A DNA stretch of 64,000 nt from Clostridium tunisiense TJ. Lineage in GTDB: Bacteria; Bacillota; Clostridia; Clostridiales; Clostridiaceae. The position numbers and the translations under genes were made by a program. Of the stretch, positions 7,854 to 16,211 are shown piece by piece (within the stretch, counting starts at the first letter, position 1; the number at the start of each line of letters is the position of its first letter). The DNA is taken from assembly GCF_000300195.1 (NCBI RefSeq), contig NZ_AMQH01000002.1, forward strand, positions 248,001 through 312,000, given 5' to 3'. The notes beneath the pieces are model-generated. The model worked only from the letters and a program-made list of their open reading frames with translations. It was not told the origin of the DNA and searched no databases.

Positions 7854-9884
7854 TTAAGATACTAATTGAAAATCATTTCCAATCTCTTCATTATTAGCTT
7901 TAGTATTATTTTGCTTGTTCTGAAATTCAATAATATTCTCTACTTCTCTATCCTGTAACTTGCTAAATATCTCTTCTTTTAGAATAATATATCCGTATCC
8001 ATTACTTGTAATAGATAGCTTTTGCTTTAATTGTTTATTGAGCCTTATCTTAATCAAATCATATGTCTCTAAGATTTCTTGCAATGTTTTTTTTAAATTA
8101 ATGAAATTGCTTGATTTAGCCCCCTCCATAAAACTTAATAATTCTTTCTCAGTAACATATGCCTTATGCTCTAACAAACTCATAATAATATTAGCTAATT
8201 GAGTTGAAAATTTAGATGCTTTTTTTGATATTCGTTGACCTTTTAACTGTGGAAACACTCTATCTGCACGACCCTTTCCAAAAGTTCTATATATCAACTC
8301 CCATGACCACCCTGTCATTGTCATGTTACATTCTTTAAACTGCGTTGCATAATACTCAGCATAATCCAATATCTCTTTGCTATATTGTGGTATTTCATAA
8401 TATGAAATGTGATTTTTATACCCTTCTGCAAGCTCTTTTGATTTTTTAAGCATTTCTTCCGGAATATCACTATCATTTAATTTATATATCAAACCTAAAA
8501 AAGCAAAAAGATTTATTCTATCACCAATCCGTCTATGATGGTTTCTTCCTAATTGATTTGCTATATTACGTATACTTGTAAAAAACATAGAATCCCCAGT
8601 ATAACTATACTCTATAGCAATTTCATTGAACTTAATTAAAATTGGCAGATAATTTTTTATTCTTTTAAATAAATTTGGATACTCCTTTTCCATTAATCCA
8701 CTTTGTAAATAGTCTATATTGTTTTGAAGTTCTTTTGCACAGTCATTTTTACAGTCTTCATTTTTAATAAAATCTATTCCATAAACTTCGCAAATAAATT
8801 TAATGGCTTCACTAAAATTACAGCCTTGTAAACTCATAACTACATCAATTATACTACCATTATCAAAATTGCAATTTGTACTGTGACATTTGTATAACCA
8901 GTGTCCATTCTCTTCATTTGTGTATATCGATGCCGAAGGTTTATGGTCTTCATGGAATATACAATTACAGTTTACACCTCCATAACCCAAAAATTCTATT
9001 AAATCAATTTGCTTTATGAGATTATACAACTCTTCTCTACTCTTAACTATGATATTTGAGGATTTTATGTCTACAATATTCAATAGTATAAAAGACTCTT
9101 TTTCTTTCTCAACTACCTTTTCTATATTCTTGAATATTGTGGACACTTTTCTCTCACTTTCATCGCTAAAAAGTATATTTCTTAATCCAATAATATCTTT
9201 ATTCTTTATAACCTCTATATTATCTCCATTATGAATAACTGCCTTAGTAGTGCTTTTTGAGAACCTTAGAGCATTTTCACTAATACAACTCTCCTCTTTA
9301 CATTCCGGTAGTACACCAAGAATATCACTAATATCATATTTGATATTATTCTCTTCAATGATGCTACATATATATTTATTTTGCTTATCCTTTAGCCAAT
9401 ATAAATTTGGAACTCTCATTGTATGCTCTAACGTTTTAACAGCTTTATCACTTTCAAAATAATTTATTAGCCTTAATTGAGTAATTAAGAAATCTTTTAG
9501 CGATGCACCCTCTTGTACTAGCCAGTAAACGTGGTATCCATTTCTTGTATCTACTACAAAAGATGGCTTATACATAAATTTTTTTATCTTCTCCATCATA
9601 GCTATCTTTAACTCTCGTACTTTTGATAATTCAAAATACTTGCCATTTTTGTCCTTGCCACAATCCAAATCAATATAGACCGCTGTTACTTTGCTAATCT
9701 CACACCCCTTTGTTCCACCTTGATTTACAACAAAATGAATGTCATTCCCCTTTTCGTTGAAAGTTCGTAATGTTTCTTCCATTTCTTCATAAGTGCCATT
9801 CAAGTTCTTGGGGTACCCCCCCAAGACTCTAAAGTTAATCTTTTCAGTACCATGTATTCTTTCAAAAAATATTCTATTTTCCAT
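7854..9884 (-). CDS. Island primase: AEP-like N-terminal domain plus CHC2 zinc finger
   Basis: The 676-residue protein has, at residues 70-75, YIDLDC with the DxD metal site of archaeo-eukaryotic-type primase/polymerases; at 113-121, TRNGYHVYW, like their S-x-G-x-H-x-Y-W motif; and at 156-162, MRVPNLY, like their third motif. Around residues 305-340 there is a CHC2-type zinc finger (C-x2-H, PSASIY, then KCHSTNC), which is normally found in DnaG-type primases. The C-terminal 270 residues are helical, with a possible winged-helix DNA-binding part. Such proteins start replication of plasmids, satellites and integrative elements. It is the largest gene of the island. The upstream 735 bp without genes could hold its origin. 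Confidence 0.8.
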   Translation of the reverse strand: MENRIFFERIHGTEKINFRVLGGYPKNLNGTYEEMEETLRTFNEKGNDIHFVVNQGGTKGCEISKVTAVYIDLDCGKDKNGKYFELSKVRELKIAMMEKIKKFMYKPSFVVDTRNGYHVYWLVQEGASLKDFLITQLRLINYFESDKAVKTLEHTMRVPNLYWLKDKQNKYICSIIEENNIKYDISDILGVLPECKEESCISENALRFSKSTTKAVIHNGDNIEVIKNKDIIGLRNILFSDESERKVSTIFKNIEKVVEKEKESFILLNIVDIKSSNIIVKSREELYNLIKQIDLIEFLGYGGVNCNCIFHEDHKPSASIYTNEENGHWLYKCHSTNCNFDNGSIIDVVMSLQGCNFSEAIKFICEVYGIDFIKNEDCKNDCAKELQNNIDYLQSGLMEKEYPNLFKRIKNYLPILIKFNEIAIEYSYTGDSMFFTSIRNIANQLGRNHHRRIGDRINLFAFLGLIYKLNDSDIPEEMLKKSKELAEGYKNHISYYEIPQYSKEILDYAEYYATQFKECNMTMTGWSWELIYRTFGKGRADRVFPQLKGQRISKKASKFSTQLANIIMSLLEHKAYVTEKELLSFMEGAKSSNFINLKKTLQEILETYDLIKIRLNKQLKQKLSITSNGYGYIILKEEIFSKLQDREVENIIEFQNKQNNTKANNEEIGNDFQLVS

Positions 9885-10108
9885 TTATATTTCTCCTTCA
9901 ATTTGAAAAATTCCATAATCACCTTTGGCATACTTTTAAATTCTCCCACCTCTTTTCCATTTGCATTTTAAAGGCAATATGTATATCCTTGCTGAATCAT
10001 TGTAGGAACTCTTTTTTGCTTGTGTTATTAAAGGAGTTTTTATATAAACTTATGTACTTATCTATGCTCTTCTATAAAAAATAAAAAAAGACATAGTGAA
10101 ATAAACCC

Positions 10109-10133
10109 AACAATCAACATTCTATTGATTGTT
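10109..10133. repeat. 9-bp hairpin upstream of the primase gene
   Basis: AACAATCAA at 10109-10117 pairs perfectly with TTGATTGTT at 10125-10133, with a 7-base loop. There is no clear T tract on either side, so it is not an obvious terminator. Confidence 0.5.
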
Positions 10134-10343
10134 ATGATTTAAAAACACTACGCCTTGAAACTTCAATAACGAGAAAAAGTTAATATTAAATTGTTTATAT
10201 ATCATTATAACAAATTTGTCGTTTTTTGTCAAGTTCATGTTATAGAGATAAAGAAGTAGTCATATTCCTACATTCCCATATATCTTTCTACTTTTAATAG
10301 AACTTAAATTTTATAAGCAAACTAAAATACTTAAATATTTGGT

Positions 10344-10357
10344 TTGTTGTACAACAA
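10344..10357. promoter_or_regulatory. 14-bp palindrome, possible operator
   Basis: TTGTTGTACAACAA is a perfect palindrome. Symmetric sites of this size are typical for dimeric Xre-type repressors, such as the one at 7461-7796. Confidence 0.4.
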
Positions 10358-10620
10358 CTGCATATACTAGATTATATATATTCAAGTTACATTCAGTTTT
10401 ATCATTATGATTAAAAAAGCAAAACAAGAAATTTAAATTTGAGCAATACTTTTGTAAACTTTTATTCTATTTTATACATTTTTCTTAACAAACATGCTTA
10501 TATCCCTTATAATTAATTTTGAAGTTCGTAAAAAAGGTATAAGGGTATATGTTGCAAGATATAAAGTTCGTTACCCTTTGACGATTATGACAAACATTCA
10601 TAATTTAGGGGGTATTAAGT

Positions 10621-11325
10621 ATGATATGTACAAACTGTAATAAAGAAATAACTAATGAATCTAAATTTTGCCCTGAGTGTGGTAACCCATTTATTATTGA
10701 ATCGACTAATAACTCAGAAGTAACTGCACTACATATAGCCGAAAACACACATATTAAGCAAAAACAAAATAAAAGAAAAAAAATAATTATATCAATTATA
10801 TTACTAGTAACCATCGTAGGAAGTATACTAGGTGGATTTGCTTATAAAAAACAGGCAGCCCATAAAAAATATGAATATAATTTTAATGTTACAGTATTAA
10901 AGGTGTTAGGTGAAACCATTGAAATTGAAACAATGTGTTCTAAAATTTCTTCATTTTGGCATGATGTTATATTTGGTAATATGTTTGTTTTTAAAGAGAA
11001 TGGAGAACTAGGTGATTTCAATGATTCTATAAAACAACTACAAAAGGCATGGAAAGATAATGGAACACTAAGTAAAAGAGAACAAGCAAAAGCTGAAATA
11101 GAAACTCAAATGAAGTCATTGCAAAATCCACCTAAAGATTATGAATCTGCATATGCATTATTAGTAGAACTATATAGCATATATGGGCAGATATACTCTC
11201 AAGGGACAAGTCCCACTGGTAGTTTGACATCATATAATGCCGATGTCGATAAATTGTTTTCTGACTTTAATAAGATTTATGACAAAATGACAATTTTAAA
11301 GCCAGAATTAAAAAAAATTAAATAA
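10621..11325 (+). CDS. Zinc-ribbon membrane protein of the island (copy 4)
   Basis: The 234-residue protein starts at an ATG seven bases after AGGGGGT. It has the ribbon Cys 3, 6, 17, 20 with the same C-x2-C-x10-C-x2-C spacing as the three copies at 5575-7327, a basic stretch (KQKQNKRKK), one membrane segment at about 58-79 and a helical outer domain of about 150 residues. The outer domain loosely resembles that of copy 1 in size and in its YDKM/FNK-type helical texture, but identity is low. It is the only one of the four on the plus strand and has its own terminator. Function unknown. Confidence 0.7.
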   Translation: MICTNCNKEITNESKFCPECGNPFIIESTNNSEVTALHIAENTHIKQKQNKRKKIIISIILLVTIVGSILGGFAYKKQAAHKKYEYNFNVTVLKVLGETIEIETMCSKISSFWHDVIFGNMFVFKENGELGDFNDSIKQLQKAWKDNGTLSKREQAKAEIETQMKSLQNPPKDYESAYALLVELYSIYGQIYSQGTSPTGSLTSYNADVDKLFSDFNKIYDKMTILKPELKKIK

Positions 11326-11331
11326 AAATTT

Positions 11332-11360
11332 AAAGAGTACCTAGGTACTCTTTTTTTATT
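11332..11360 (+). terminator. Terminator of the 10621-11325 gene
   Basis: AAAGAGTACC and its perfect complement (11332-11341 with 11344-11353) are followed by a T tract. Confidence 0.9.
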
Positions 11361-11420
11361 CTGGATTAAGAATTAGATATTATCCTTTATTCCAATTGTT
11401 GTGCTACAAATTAAAATCAT

Positions 11421-11450
11421 AAAAACACACCTATAAAAGGCTGTGTTTTT
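11421..11450 (-). terminator. Terminator of the 11635-11916 unit
   Basis: AAAAACACA at 11421-11429 pairs with TGTGTTTTT at 11442-11450. On the minus strand the hairpin ends in a T run, just beyond the decayed second gene of that unit. Confidence 0.65.
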
Positions 11451-11461
11451 CATCATCTCAT

Positions 11462-11638
11462 TTAATCATGATAACCTATTGCTAATCAATCTTCTATATC
11501 ATAAGCAAACTTATCTCCATTATTGTAAAAATTAACTTCATCATTTATTTCAATATCTTCAATAATTTAAAGTTGCATATTTATCATAATCTATACTTTT
11601 AAGCAAAAATATAGCACTTCTTGAGTATACTAATTCAT
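11462..11638 (-). pseudogene. Decayed small gene, coupled to the gene upstream
   Basis: The ATG at 11638 overlaps the stop codon of 11635-11916 as ATGA, a sign of translational coupling. The frame reads MNELVYSRSAIFLLKSIDYD and on to YATLN, then needs a one-base shift to continue as IEDIEINDEVNFYNN, and meets a TGA before LAIGYHD and the final TAA at 11462. The second half resembles the tail at 3087-3236 and the first half resembles 1848-1908, so all three belong to one family. Confidence 0.6.
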
Positions 11639-11916
11639 TTAATATTAAATCTTCCCTTTAATTCCTCCATAGCATTAATAACCTTAGTAATATCACTTAC
11701 ACCATTTTTATCTGGTTCAATCATATAGTGAGGAGGATTTGTATGAGTTTCTATACGCCCCTTATATTCCATTAATACATAAATAACAGGCTTAAAGTTT
11801 CCATCTCTACCCCAGCTTACGTTCCCACATCTTACAACATACTTCGTTCTGGAACTATGCATTGACTGAACTTTGATTTCATCATAAAAATCACCATAAA
11901 CAATACCTTCACTCAT
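11635..11916 (-). CDS. Hypothetical island protein
   Basis: The 93-residue product starts at the ATG at 11916, with AAAGGTGG about seven bases before it. It has no membrane segment. It contains mixed beta-strand-like stretches (TKYVVRCGNVSWG, KPVIYVLMEYKG) and an amphipathic C-terminal helix. I do not recognise the family. Its stop overlaps the start of the decayed gene at 11462-11638, so the two once formed an operon between the integrase and the hairpin at 11421-11450. Confidence 0.55.
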   Translation of the reverse strand: MSEGIVYGDFYDEIKVQSMHSSRTKYVVRCGNVSWGRDGNFKPVIYVLMEYKGRIETHTNPPHYMIEPDKNGVSDITKVINAMEELKGRFNIK

Positions 11917-12158
11917 TTTAAAACCACCTTTCAACACTGTATATTTTAATTATATTACTTGATTTTTCTTTTCTCAAACTTGATACATCCTAGATTCTCC
12001 TATAGTGTTATATAAGTGATTATAGAGTTATCACTTTCTTACTCTCTGTAATGCAACATTTCAAAATATAAAATCACATATTATATTTTATCTTCCAAAC
12101 CTTATAACCATTATTTAAATAAAGTAACTCAACTAATTTTAATAAGTAGTATATCATT

Positions 12159-13115
12159 CTATTTATTCTTAAATAACTTTTGAACTCTAGTTGTTCTCTT
12201 AATAAACTTATTTACCGGAGTAGCCAAAGCATGTTGTTGTTTGACATCACCTTCCATTAACTTTACATATCTCTTTGTCATAGTTAAGTCTGTATGCCCC
12301 AAAACTGTTTGAAGTGCAAAAGCATTTCCTCCATTCCTTAAAAACAAAATAGAGAATGTATGTCTTAACATATATGGAGTAACTTTATACCCTATAGATT
12401 CACTATATATTTCTAATCTTTTCTGCCACCTATTCAAATTCATTTTATTTCCTTCTACCGTAAAGAATAAATAATCATCCCAATCATCAGGTTTTACTGA
12501 AATAAGCCTCCTTAATATTTCAGCAGTTTGGTGAGATATTGGAAGTATTCTTTCCACCCTTGTTTTGGCTGTTTCCCTTCTGATTTTTACTGTAAAATGC
12601 ATGAAGTCAATATCATCAGTTACTAATTCAAAGGCTTCTGATGGTCTAATTCCCGTATCAAGAGTAAGTACTATTATTGCATAGTCTCTTAAGCCCGCAT
12701 AAGTATTCAAAGTGGGTAGGTCTATTAATTTCTTTATTACATCTTCTTCAACATGCCTAACTTTACCAACATCCTTTTTCTTCTTAAGCCCTAATTCTTT
12801 TAATGGATTTTTATCTAAATAATCACCATTTACACACCATTCAAAGAAGCAATGCAAGTTTGCATAAGGTCTATTAAATGTTGCAGGGGCTTTATTAGAT
12901 TTTCCCTTAAAATACTCTAGTACTGCAAATGAAAGTTGTTGCTTTTCAATTTTAGAACTCCCATAAATATTTTTAAATTCATTGAAGGTAACTTCATAAT
13001 CCTTAATTGTTCTTGTTGCTGTTCCTTGTGCCTTCTTGAAACTTATAAAGAAATCCATTAAAGCACCTAAATCATTTTTTAAATCTTTTACAATTGACTT
13101 CTTAACTTTTGCCAT
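12159..13115 (-). CDS. int: Tyrosine recombinase (island integrase)
   Basis: The 318-residue protein has an N-terminal SAM-like DNA-binding half (about 12-105) and a catalytic half with Arg157 (TGIRPSEAF), the Box II segment TPYMLRHTF with Arg251 and His252, His274 in VLGHTDLTMT and the nucleophile Tyr283 (RYVKL). The first His of the usual HxxR motif is Tyr248 here, a substitution seen in part of the family. The gene begins about 100 bp from the right attachment site and reads into the island, the usual position for an integrase that uses the tRNA site. Confidence 0.95.
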   Translation of the reverse strand: MAKVKKSIVKDLKNDLGALMDFFISFKKAQGTATRTIKDYEVTFNEFKNIYGSSKIEKQQLSFAVLEYFKGKSNKAPATFNRPYANLHCFFEWCVNGDYLDKNPLKELGLKKKKDVGKVRHVEEDVIKKLIDLPTLNTYAGLRDYAIIVLTLDTGIRPSEAFELVTDDIDFMHFTVKIRRETAKTRVERILPISHQTAEILRRLISVKPDDWDDYLFFTVEGNKMNLNRWQKRLEIYSESIGYKVTPYMLRHTFSILFLRNGGNAFALQTVLGHTDLTMTKRYVKLMEGDVKQQHALATPVNKFIKRTTRVQKLFKNK

Positions 13116-13212
13116 TTTTACACCCCTAAATTAATATTACTGTTAATGGGGTTAGACCGTTGGCTGTAAATTTGTTCAAAGCCCTTAACACTAGTCATAT
13201 CAAGGCTTTCAT

Positions 13213-13280
13213 CTCAATTGGTAGAGTAGCGGTCTCCAAAACCGTTGGTTACGGGTTCAAGTCCTGTTGCCCCTGCCAAA
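13213..13280 (+). repeat. Right attachment site: displaced 3' part of tRNA-Trp
   Basis: This 68-bp copy is identical to 1295-1362 but lacks the first ten bases of the tRNA and any promoter, so it is not a functional tRNA gene. The chromosome resumes after it. Confidence 0.95.
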
Positions 13281-13284
13281 ACAA

Positions 13285-13316
13285 AAGGTAATCTCAAAAG
13301 AGATTACCTTTTTTAC
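13285..13316. terminator. Original tRNA-Trp terminator, now serving the amidase gene
   Basis: AAGGTAATCTC (13285-13295) pairs with 13300-13310 around AAAA and is followed by a T tract on the plus strand. It directly follows the displaced tRNA 3' end and faces the convergent amidase gene. Confidence 0.85.
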
Positions 13317-13323
13317 TTTCTAT

Positions 13324-14376
13324 CTATAATTTTTTAATATAATCCGCAGATACATATCCTAAGCCTAATGAGCTTACGCTTAATGGCACATCTATGCTCC
13401 ACCAATTATTTAAAAGCCAAAGTAATTTAACTTTGTTATTATATTTTAATTTCCCTATAATAGGATAATTGGTTCCTCTACCACTTCTTATATTTAGCAC
13501 ATTGGCAGTAACTACTCCATAAGTAGCTTTACTAGTACCAGCTAAACTTGTTTGTGATGAACCATCAGCTGTTTTCTCTATAAAGTCTGCAGAAACAAAG
13601 CCTACCCCTGAGGAACTTACACTTAATGGTACATCTATGCTCCACCAATTATTCAAAAGCCAAAGTAATTTAACTTTATCATTTAATTTTAATTGACCTA
13701 TAATAGGATAGTTAGTTCCTCTGCCACTTCTTATATTTAGCACATCAGCAGTAACTATACCATATCCTCCATTACTGCTTACATTATCAGTACCTTCATC
13801 GTCACCTGTGCCATTTGTATCTTTGTTCACTGCTATGCCTAAGTGTTCTAAAATTCCATAAGCAATAGCTCTACCCATTTTTTGTTGTTCTTCTACAGTA
13901 TCAAACAACACTCTATCTCCATTATCAATGAACCCACATTCAACAATTATGGCATCCATGCTTGTTTCCCTAATAACTGCATAATAATCCCTACCATCTG
14001 AACCAGTTCTACTATAGGTTGGGATAGGACGTAAATTTTGCCCTGTTTCTCTATTTATAGCATTCACAATGGCTTTTGCTAAGGCTTCTCCTTTTCCTCT
14101 ACGAATGGAGTGTATTACCTCTACACCATCTCCCCCTCCAGAGTTATGGTGAATTGCTACAAAATAATCTGCTCCCCAGGAGTTTGCCATGTTAGCCCTT
14201 TCACTTAAGCCTACATATCTATCATCCATTCTAGAAGCTCCAACTTCTATTCCATGCTGTTCTAATACTCTTTTGCATTCTAATCCTGTGGTCAAGTTCA
14301 TATTCTTTTCAACCAAACCATCAGAAACTGCTCCTGAGTCGCTACCACCATGTCCAAAATCTAGAAATATCTTCAT
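13324..14376 (-). CDS. N-acetylmuramoyl-L-alanine amidase with two SH3 repeats
   Basis: The 350-residue protein starts MKIFLDFGHGGSDSGAV, the first zinc-ligand motif of Amidase_3 enzymes, followed by AIHHNSGGG and IIVECGFIDN with the catalytic Glu. Two bacterial SH3 domains follow (about 205-270 and 286-350), nearly identical to each other (both hold LNIRSGRGTNYPIIG and LLWLLNNWWSIDVPLS). There is no signal peptide, so it resembles a phage endolysin or a mother-cell lysin released on lysis. The ATG at 14376 has GGGAGGG six bases before it; an ATG two codons earlier has no spacing. It lies just outside the island. Confidence 0.92.
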   Translation of the reverse strand: MKIFLDFGHGGSDSGAVSDGLVEKNMNLTTGLECKRVLEQHGIEVGASRMDDRYVGLSERANMANSWGADYFVAIHHNSGGGDGVEVIHSIRRGKGEALAKAIVNAINRETGQNLRPIPTYSRTGSDGRDYYAVIRETSMDAIIVECGFIDNGDRVLFDTVEEQQKMGRAIAYGILEHLGIAVNKDTNGTGDDEGTDNVSSNGGYGIVTADVLNIRSGRGTNYPIIGQLKLNDKVKLLWLLNNWWSIDVPLSVSSSGVGFVSADFIEKTADGSSQTSLAGTSKATYGVVTANVLNIRSGRGTNYPIIGKLKYNNKVKLLWLLNNWWSIDVPLSVSSLGLGYVSADYIKKL

Positions 14377-14457
14377 AATCATCCCTCCCTTAATTATAAA
14401 TATGCAGCTTCCTACATCTTTGACATTAATTATGCAAAAAAAGTGGACAATAAATTA

Positions 14458-14487
14458 TAAAGCCCTAGTACACTACTAGAGCTTTAA
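14458..14487 (-). terminator. Hairpin downstream of the amine oxidase gene
   Basis: AAAGC and CTAGTA pair with TACTAG and GCTTT with one mismatch. The T tract on the minus strand is weak. Confidence 0.5.
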
Positions 14488-14495
14488 CAACATTA

Positions 14496-16211
14496 CTACT
14501 TCTCAGCTATAGCTTCAGCAACACTATTTGCTGCCAACATAGCACTTTGAAGTGCCCCTTGAATCCACGCATGCTTCTGCGATATATGCTCTCCTGCAAA
14601 ATAAACTCTATTATTCATTTCAGGCAATGTCACTGCATAAGAGAACAAGGTTCTGTCTTGTGGCTTTCCAAAGCACGCACCGGACCATATATATTGGGCA
14701 TTAGACCAAAACATAGTAACCCAGGATAGTAATCTTTCTCTAATATAACCATCCTCAAGACCATGCACTTCCTCAACTTGGCTTGCAATATCCCTTATAC
14801 GAAGATTATTAGCTTCATTTCCTATGATTTCAGCATCTTGCCCCCAATTGTAAGATGCAAGAAGTGCCCCTGGAGAGTTCGGTGAAGCACCTGGTCTTAG
14901 GGTCCAAGTACCACTCTTTCCTTCTACAGGTATTACATGGTCTGAAGGGTATATTATATTTATTATAGGAAGATCTGTTCCTGAGCTTCCTCCTACAATT
15001 CGCTCTGCTGCTTCCCCCATCTCCCAAAATCTATCCTTTAAAAAAAGAAAAGTTTTTTGGGATGACTCATAGTTCAGCTCATTAATTGCCTGCATTTTTT
15101 TTAAACTAAATACAGGTTTAATTTCTACTCTTCTTAAACTTGTGAAAGGTATAGCACAAACTACATAATCAAATTCCTCTAAAGTAATAGCCTTATCTTT
15201 GGTAGCTCTGCACTTAAGTGTAACTTTATTCTTATTATTATCTTGATAAATTCCATCTACTGCTGTACTCACTCTTATCTTAACCTGTCCAAGCTCTTCC
15301 TCATCTATGCCTTTAAATACCTGTAAATTTTTATTGATAAGGGCATTATAGAAGCTTGTAATAATCCTTTCAGCTCCACCTTCTAAATAATAGGTCTGTG
15401 AAAAATCTGCACTGTACACTTTATCCATCATTTCTGCTAAACTTAAATTGAAAAATTCAACATCAAGTGTAGATAAATAACCTATCATGAATATAGCATT
15501 TTCACTTAGCTGAACACTTTCATATCCTGCCTTATAGTTCATTCTATCCATCTGCCTAATTTCTTCAGAGTAATTCTCTTTTACTTGTATTAACTCTTTT
15601 CTTATTTCTGGTGATAAACCCAAGATATATTTATTATATAATCGTCCTGACAACTCTCTCCAAGGAGCTTTTGCCTCTTCTGGTGGCAAGTTAAATTGTG
15701 GGTATATGTTCTCCATTACACTAATTCCTGAAGGTTCTTTTGTAGCTCTTTCTCCTCTTATATAATAGAGACCATTAATGTTTGATGTTGCAAAAGGTCT
15801 AGTGTTTAAGTTAAACAAATTGATATAATGCCAACTAGTTTCATGGGATACTGGTATCCTTTCTGCTCCTAAATCTACATTGTATCCTTTATTAATTGGG
15901 TAGGTGTATATTCTTCCTCCAATTCTTTCATTTGCTTCAAATACAGTTATGTCACATCCAATCTTCTTTAATTCAAAAGCAGCAGCAAGACCTGCAGCAC
16001 CAGCACCTATTACAGCTACCTTAACTCCTTTGCCACAAGGTCCACTACATATCTCTCTTATGTCCTTAGGAGGGCTTAAAATACTAATAATATTTTCAAA
16101 ATCCTCTGGTCTTCGTCCAGCAGTAAGTACAAATCTTAGTTGTTCATATCTATCTTCATTGGTGGGATTATCCACTTGAAATGGAATCTGTTGTCTACTC
16201 ATATTTTCCAC
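14496..16211 (-). CDS. Flavin-dependent amine oxidase (monoamine/L-amino acid oxidase family)
   Basis: The protein (about 571 residues) has the FAD-binding dinucleotide fold VAVIGAGAAGLAAAFEL followed by VFEANERIGGRI, and ends with RVYFAGEHIS and a helix (WIQGALQSAMLAANSVA), the C-terminal FAD motif of the amine oxidase family. It would oxidise an amine or amino acid with release of ammonia and hydrogen peroxide; the substrate is not clear. The GTG at 16211 is preferred because AAGGAG lies seven bases before it; the frame stays open to a TTG at 16262 with no ribosome binding site. An oxygen-using oxidase is a little surprising in an anaerobe. Confidence 0.88.
   Translation of the reverse strand: MENMSRQQIPFQVDNPTNEDRYEQLRFVLTAGRRPEDFENIISILSPPKDIREICSGPCGKGVKVAVIGAGAAGLAAAFELKKIGCDITVFEANERIGGRIYTYPINKGYNVDLGAERIPVSHETSWHYINLFNLNTRPFATSNINGLYYIRGERATKEPSGISVMENIYPQFNLPPEEAKAPWRELSGRLYNKYILGLSPEIRKELIQVKENYSEEIRQMDRMNYKAGYESVQLSENAIFMIGYLSTLDVEFFNLSLAEMMDKVYSADFSQTYYLEGGAERIITSFYNALINKNLQVFKGIDEEELGQVKIRVSTAVDGIYQDNNKNKVTLKCRATKDKAITLEEFDYVVCAIPFTSLRRVEIKPVFSLKKMQAINELNYESSQKTFLFLKDRFWEMGEAAERIVGGSSGTDLPIINIIYPSDHVIPVEGKSGTWTLRPGASPNSPGALLASYNWGQDAEIIGNEANNLRIRDIASQVEEVHGLEDGYIRERLLSWVTMFWSNAQYIWSGACFGKPQDRTLFSYAVTLPEMNNRVYFAGEHISQKHAWIQGALQSAMLAANSVAEAIAEK

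Larger units (their letters stand above)
9885..10620. other. Gene-free region with inverted repeats; candidate replication origin of the island
   Basis: The 736-bp region is very AT-rich and lies between the divergent primase and zinc-ribbon genes. It holds a 9-bp hairpin at 10109-10133, a 14-bp palindrome at 10344-10357, and near the right end a repeated AGTTCGT (around 10523 and 10565) plus AAGGGTA with an inverted copy. Control sites for both genes and an origin are plausible; none is proven. Confidence 0.4.
1295..13280. mobile_element. Integrated genomic island in the 3' part of tRNA-Trp (satellite or mobilizable type)
   Basis: A 68-bp perfect direct repeat of the tRNA-Trp 3' part bounds about 11.9 kb. 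Inside, at the right end, is a tyrosine integrase reading inward; further in are an Xre repressor, a primase with an AEP-like domain, a serine recombinase and several proteins of unknown role. The tRNA is left intact at the left junction and the original 3' fragment is displaced to the right junction, the standard outcome of tRNA-targeted integration. No capsid, tail, terminase, relaxase or type IV secretion gene is visible. Integrase plus repressor plus primase is the core set of phage-inducible islands and of some mobilizable elements; which of these it is remains inference. Confidence 0.9.

Noticed and set aside
13213..13280. Second tRNA-Trp gene
   Set aside because: The first ten bases and the promoter are missing; it is the attachment-site fragment.
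1295..13280. Island as an integrative conjugative element or complete prophage
   Set aside because: No relaxase, coupling protein, type IV secretion, terminase, portal, capsid or tail gene is visible.
14830..15027. Minus-strand 65-codon frame inside the amine oxidase gene
   Set aside because: It lies in another frame of a well supported gene with no start signal.
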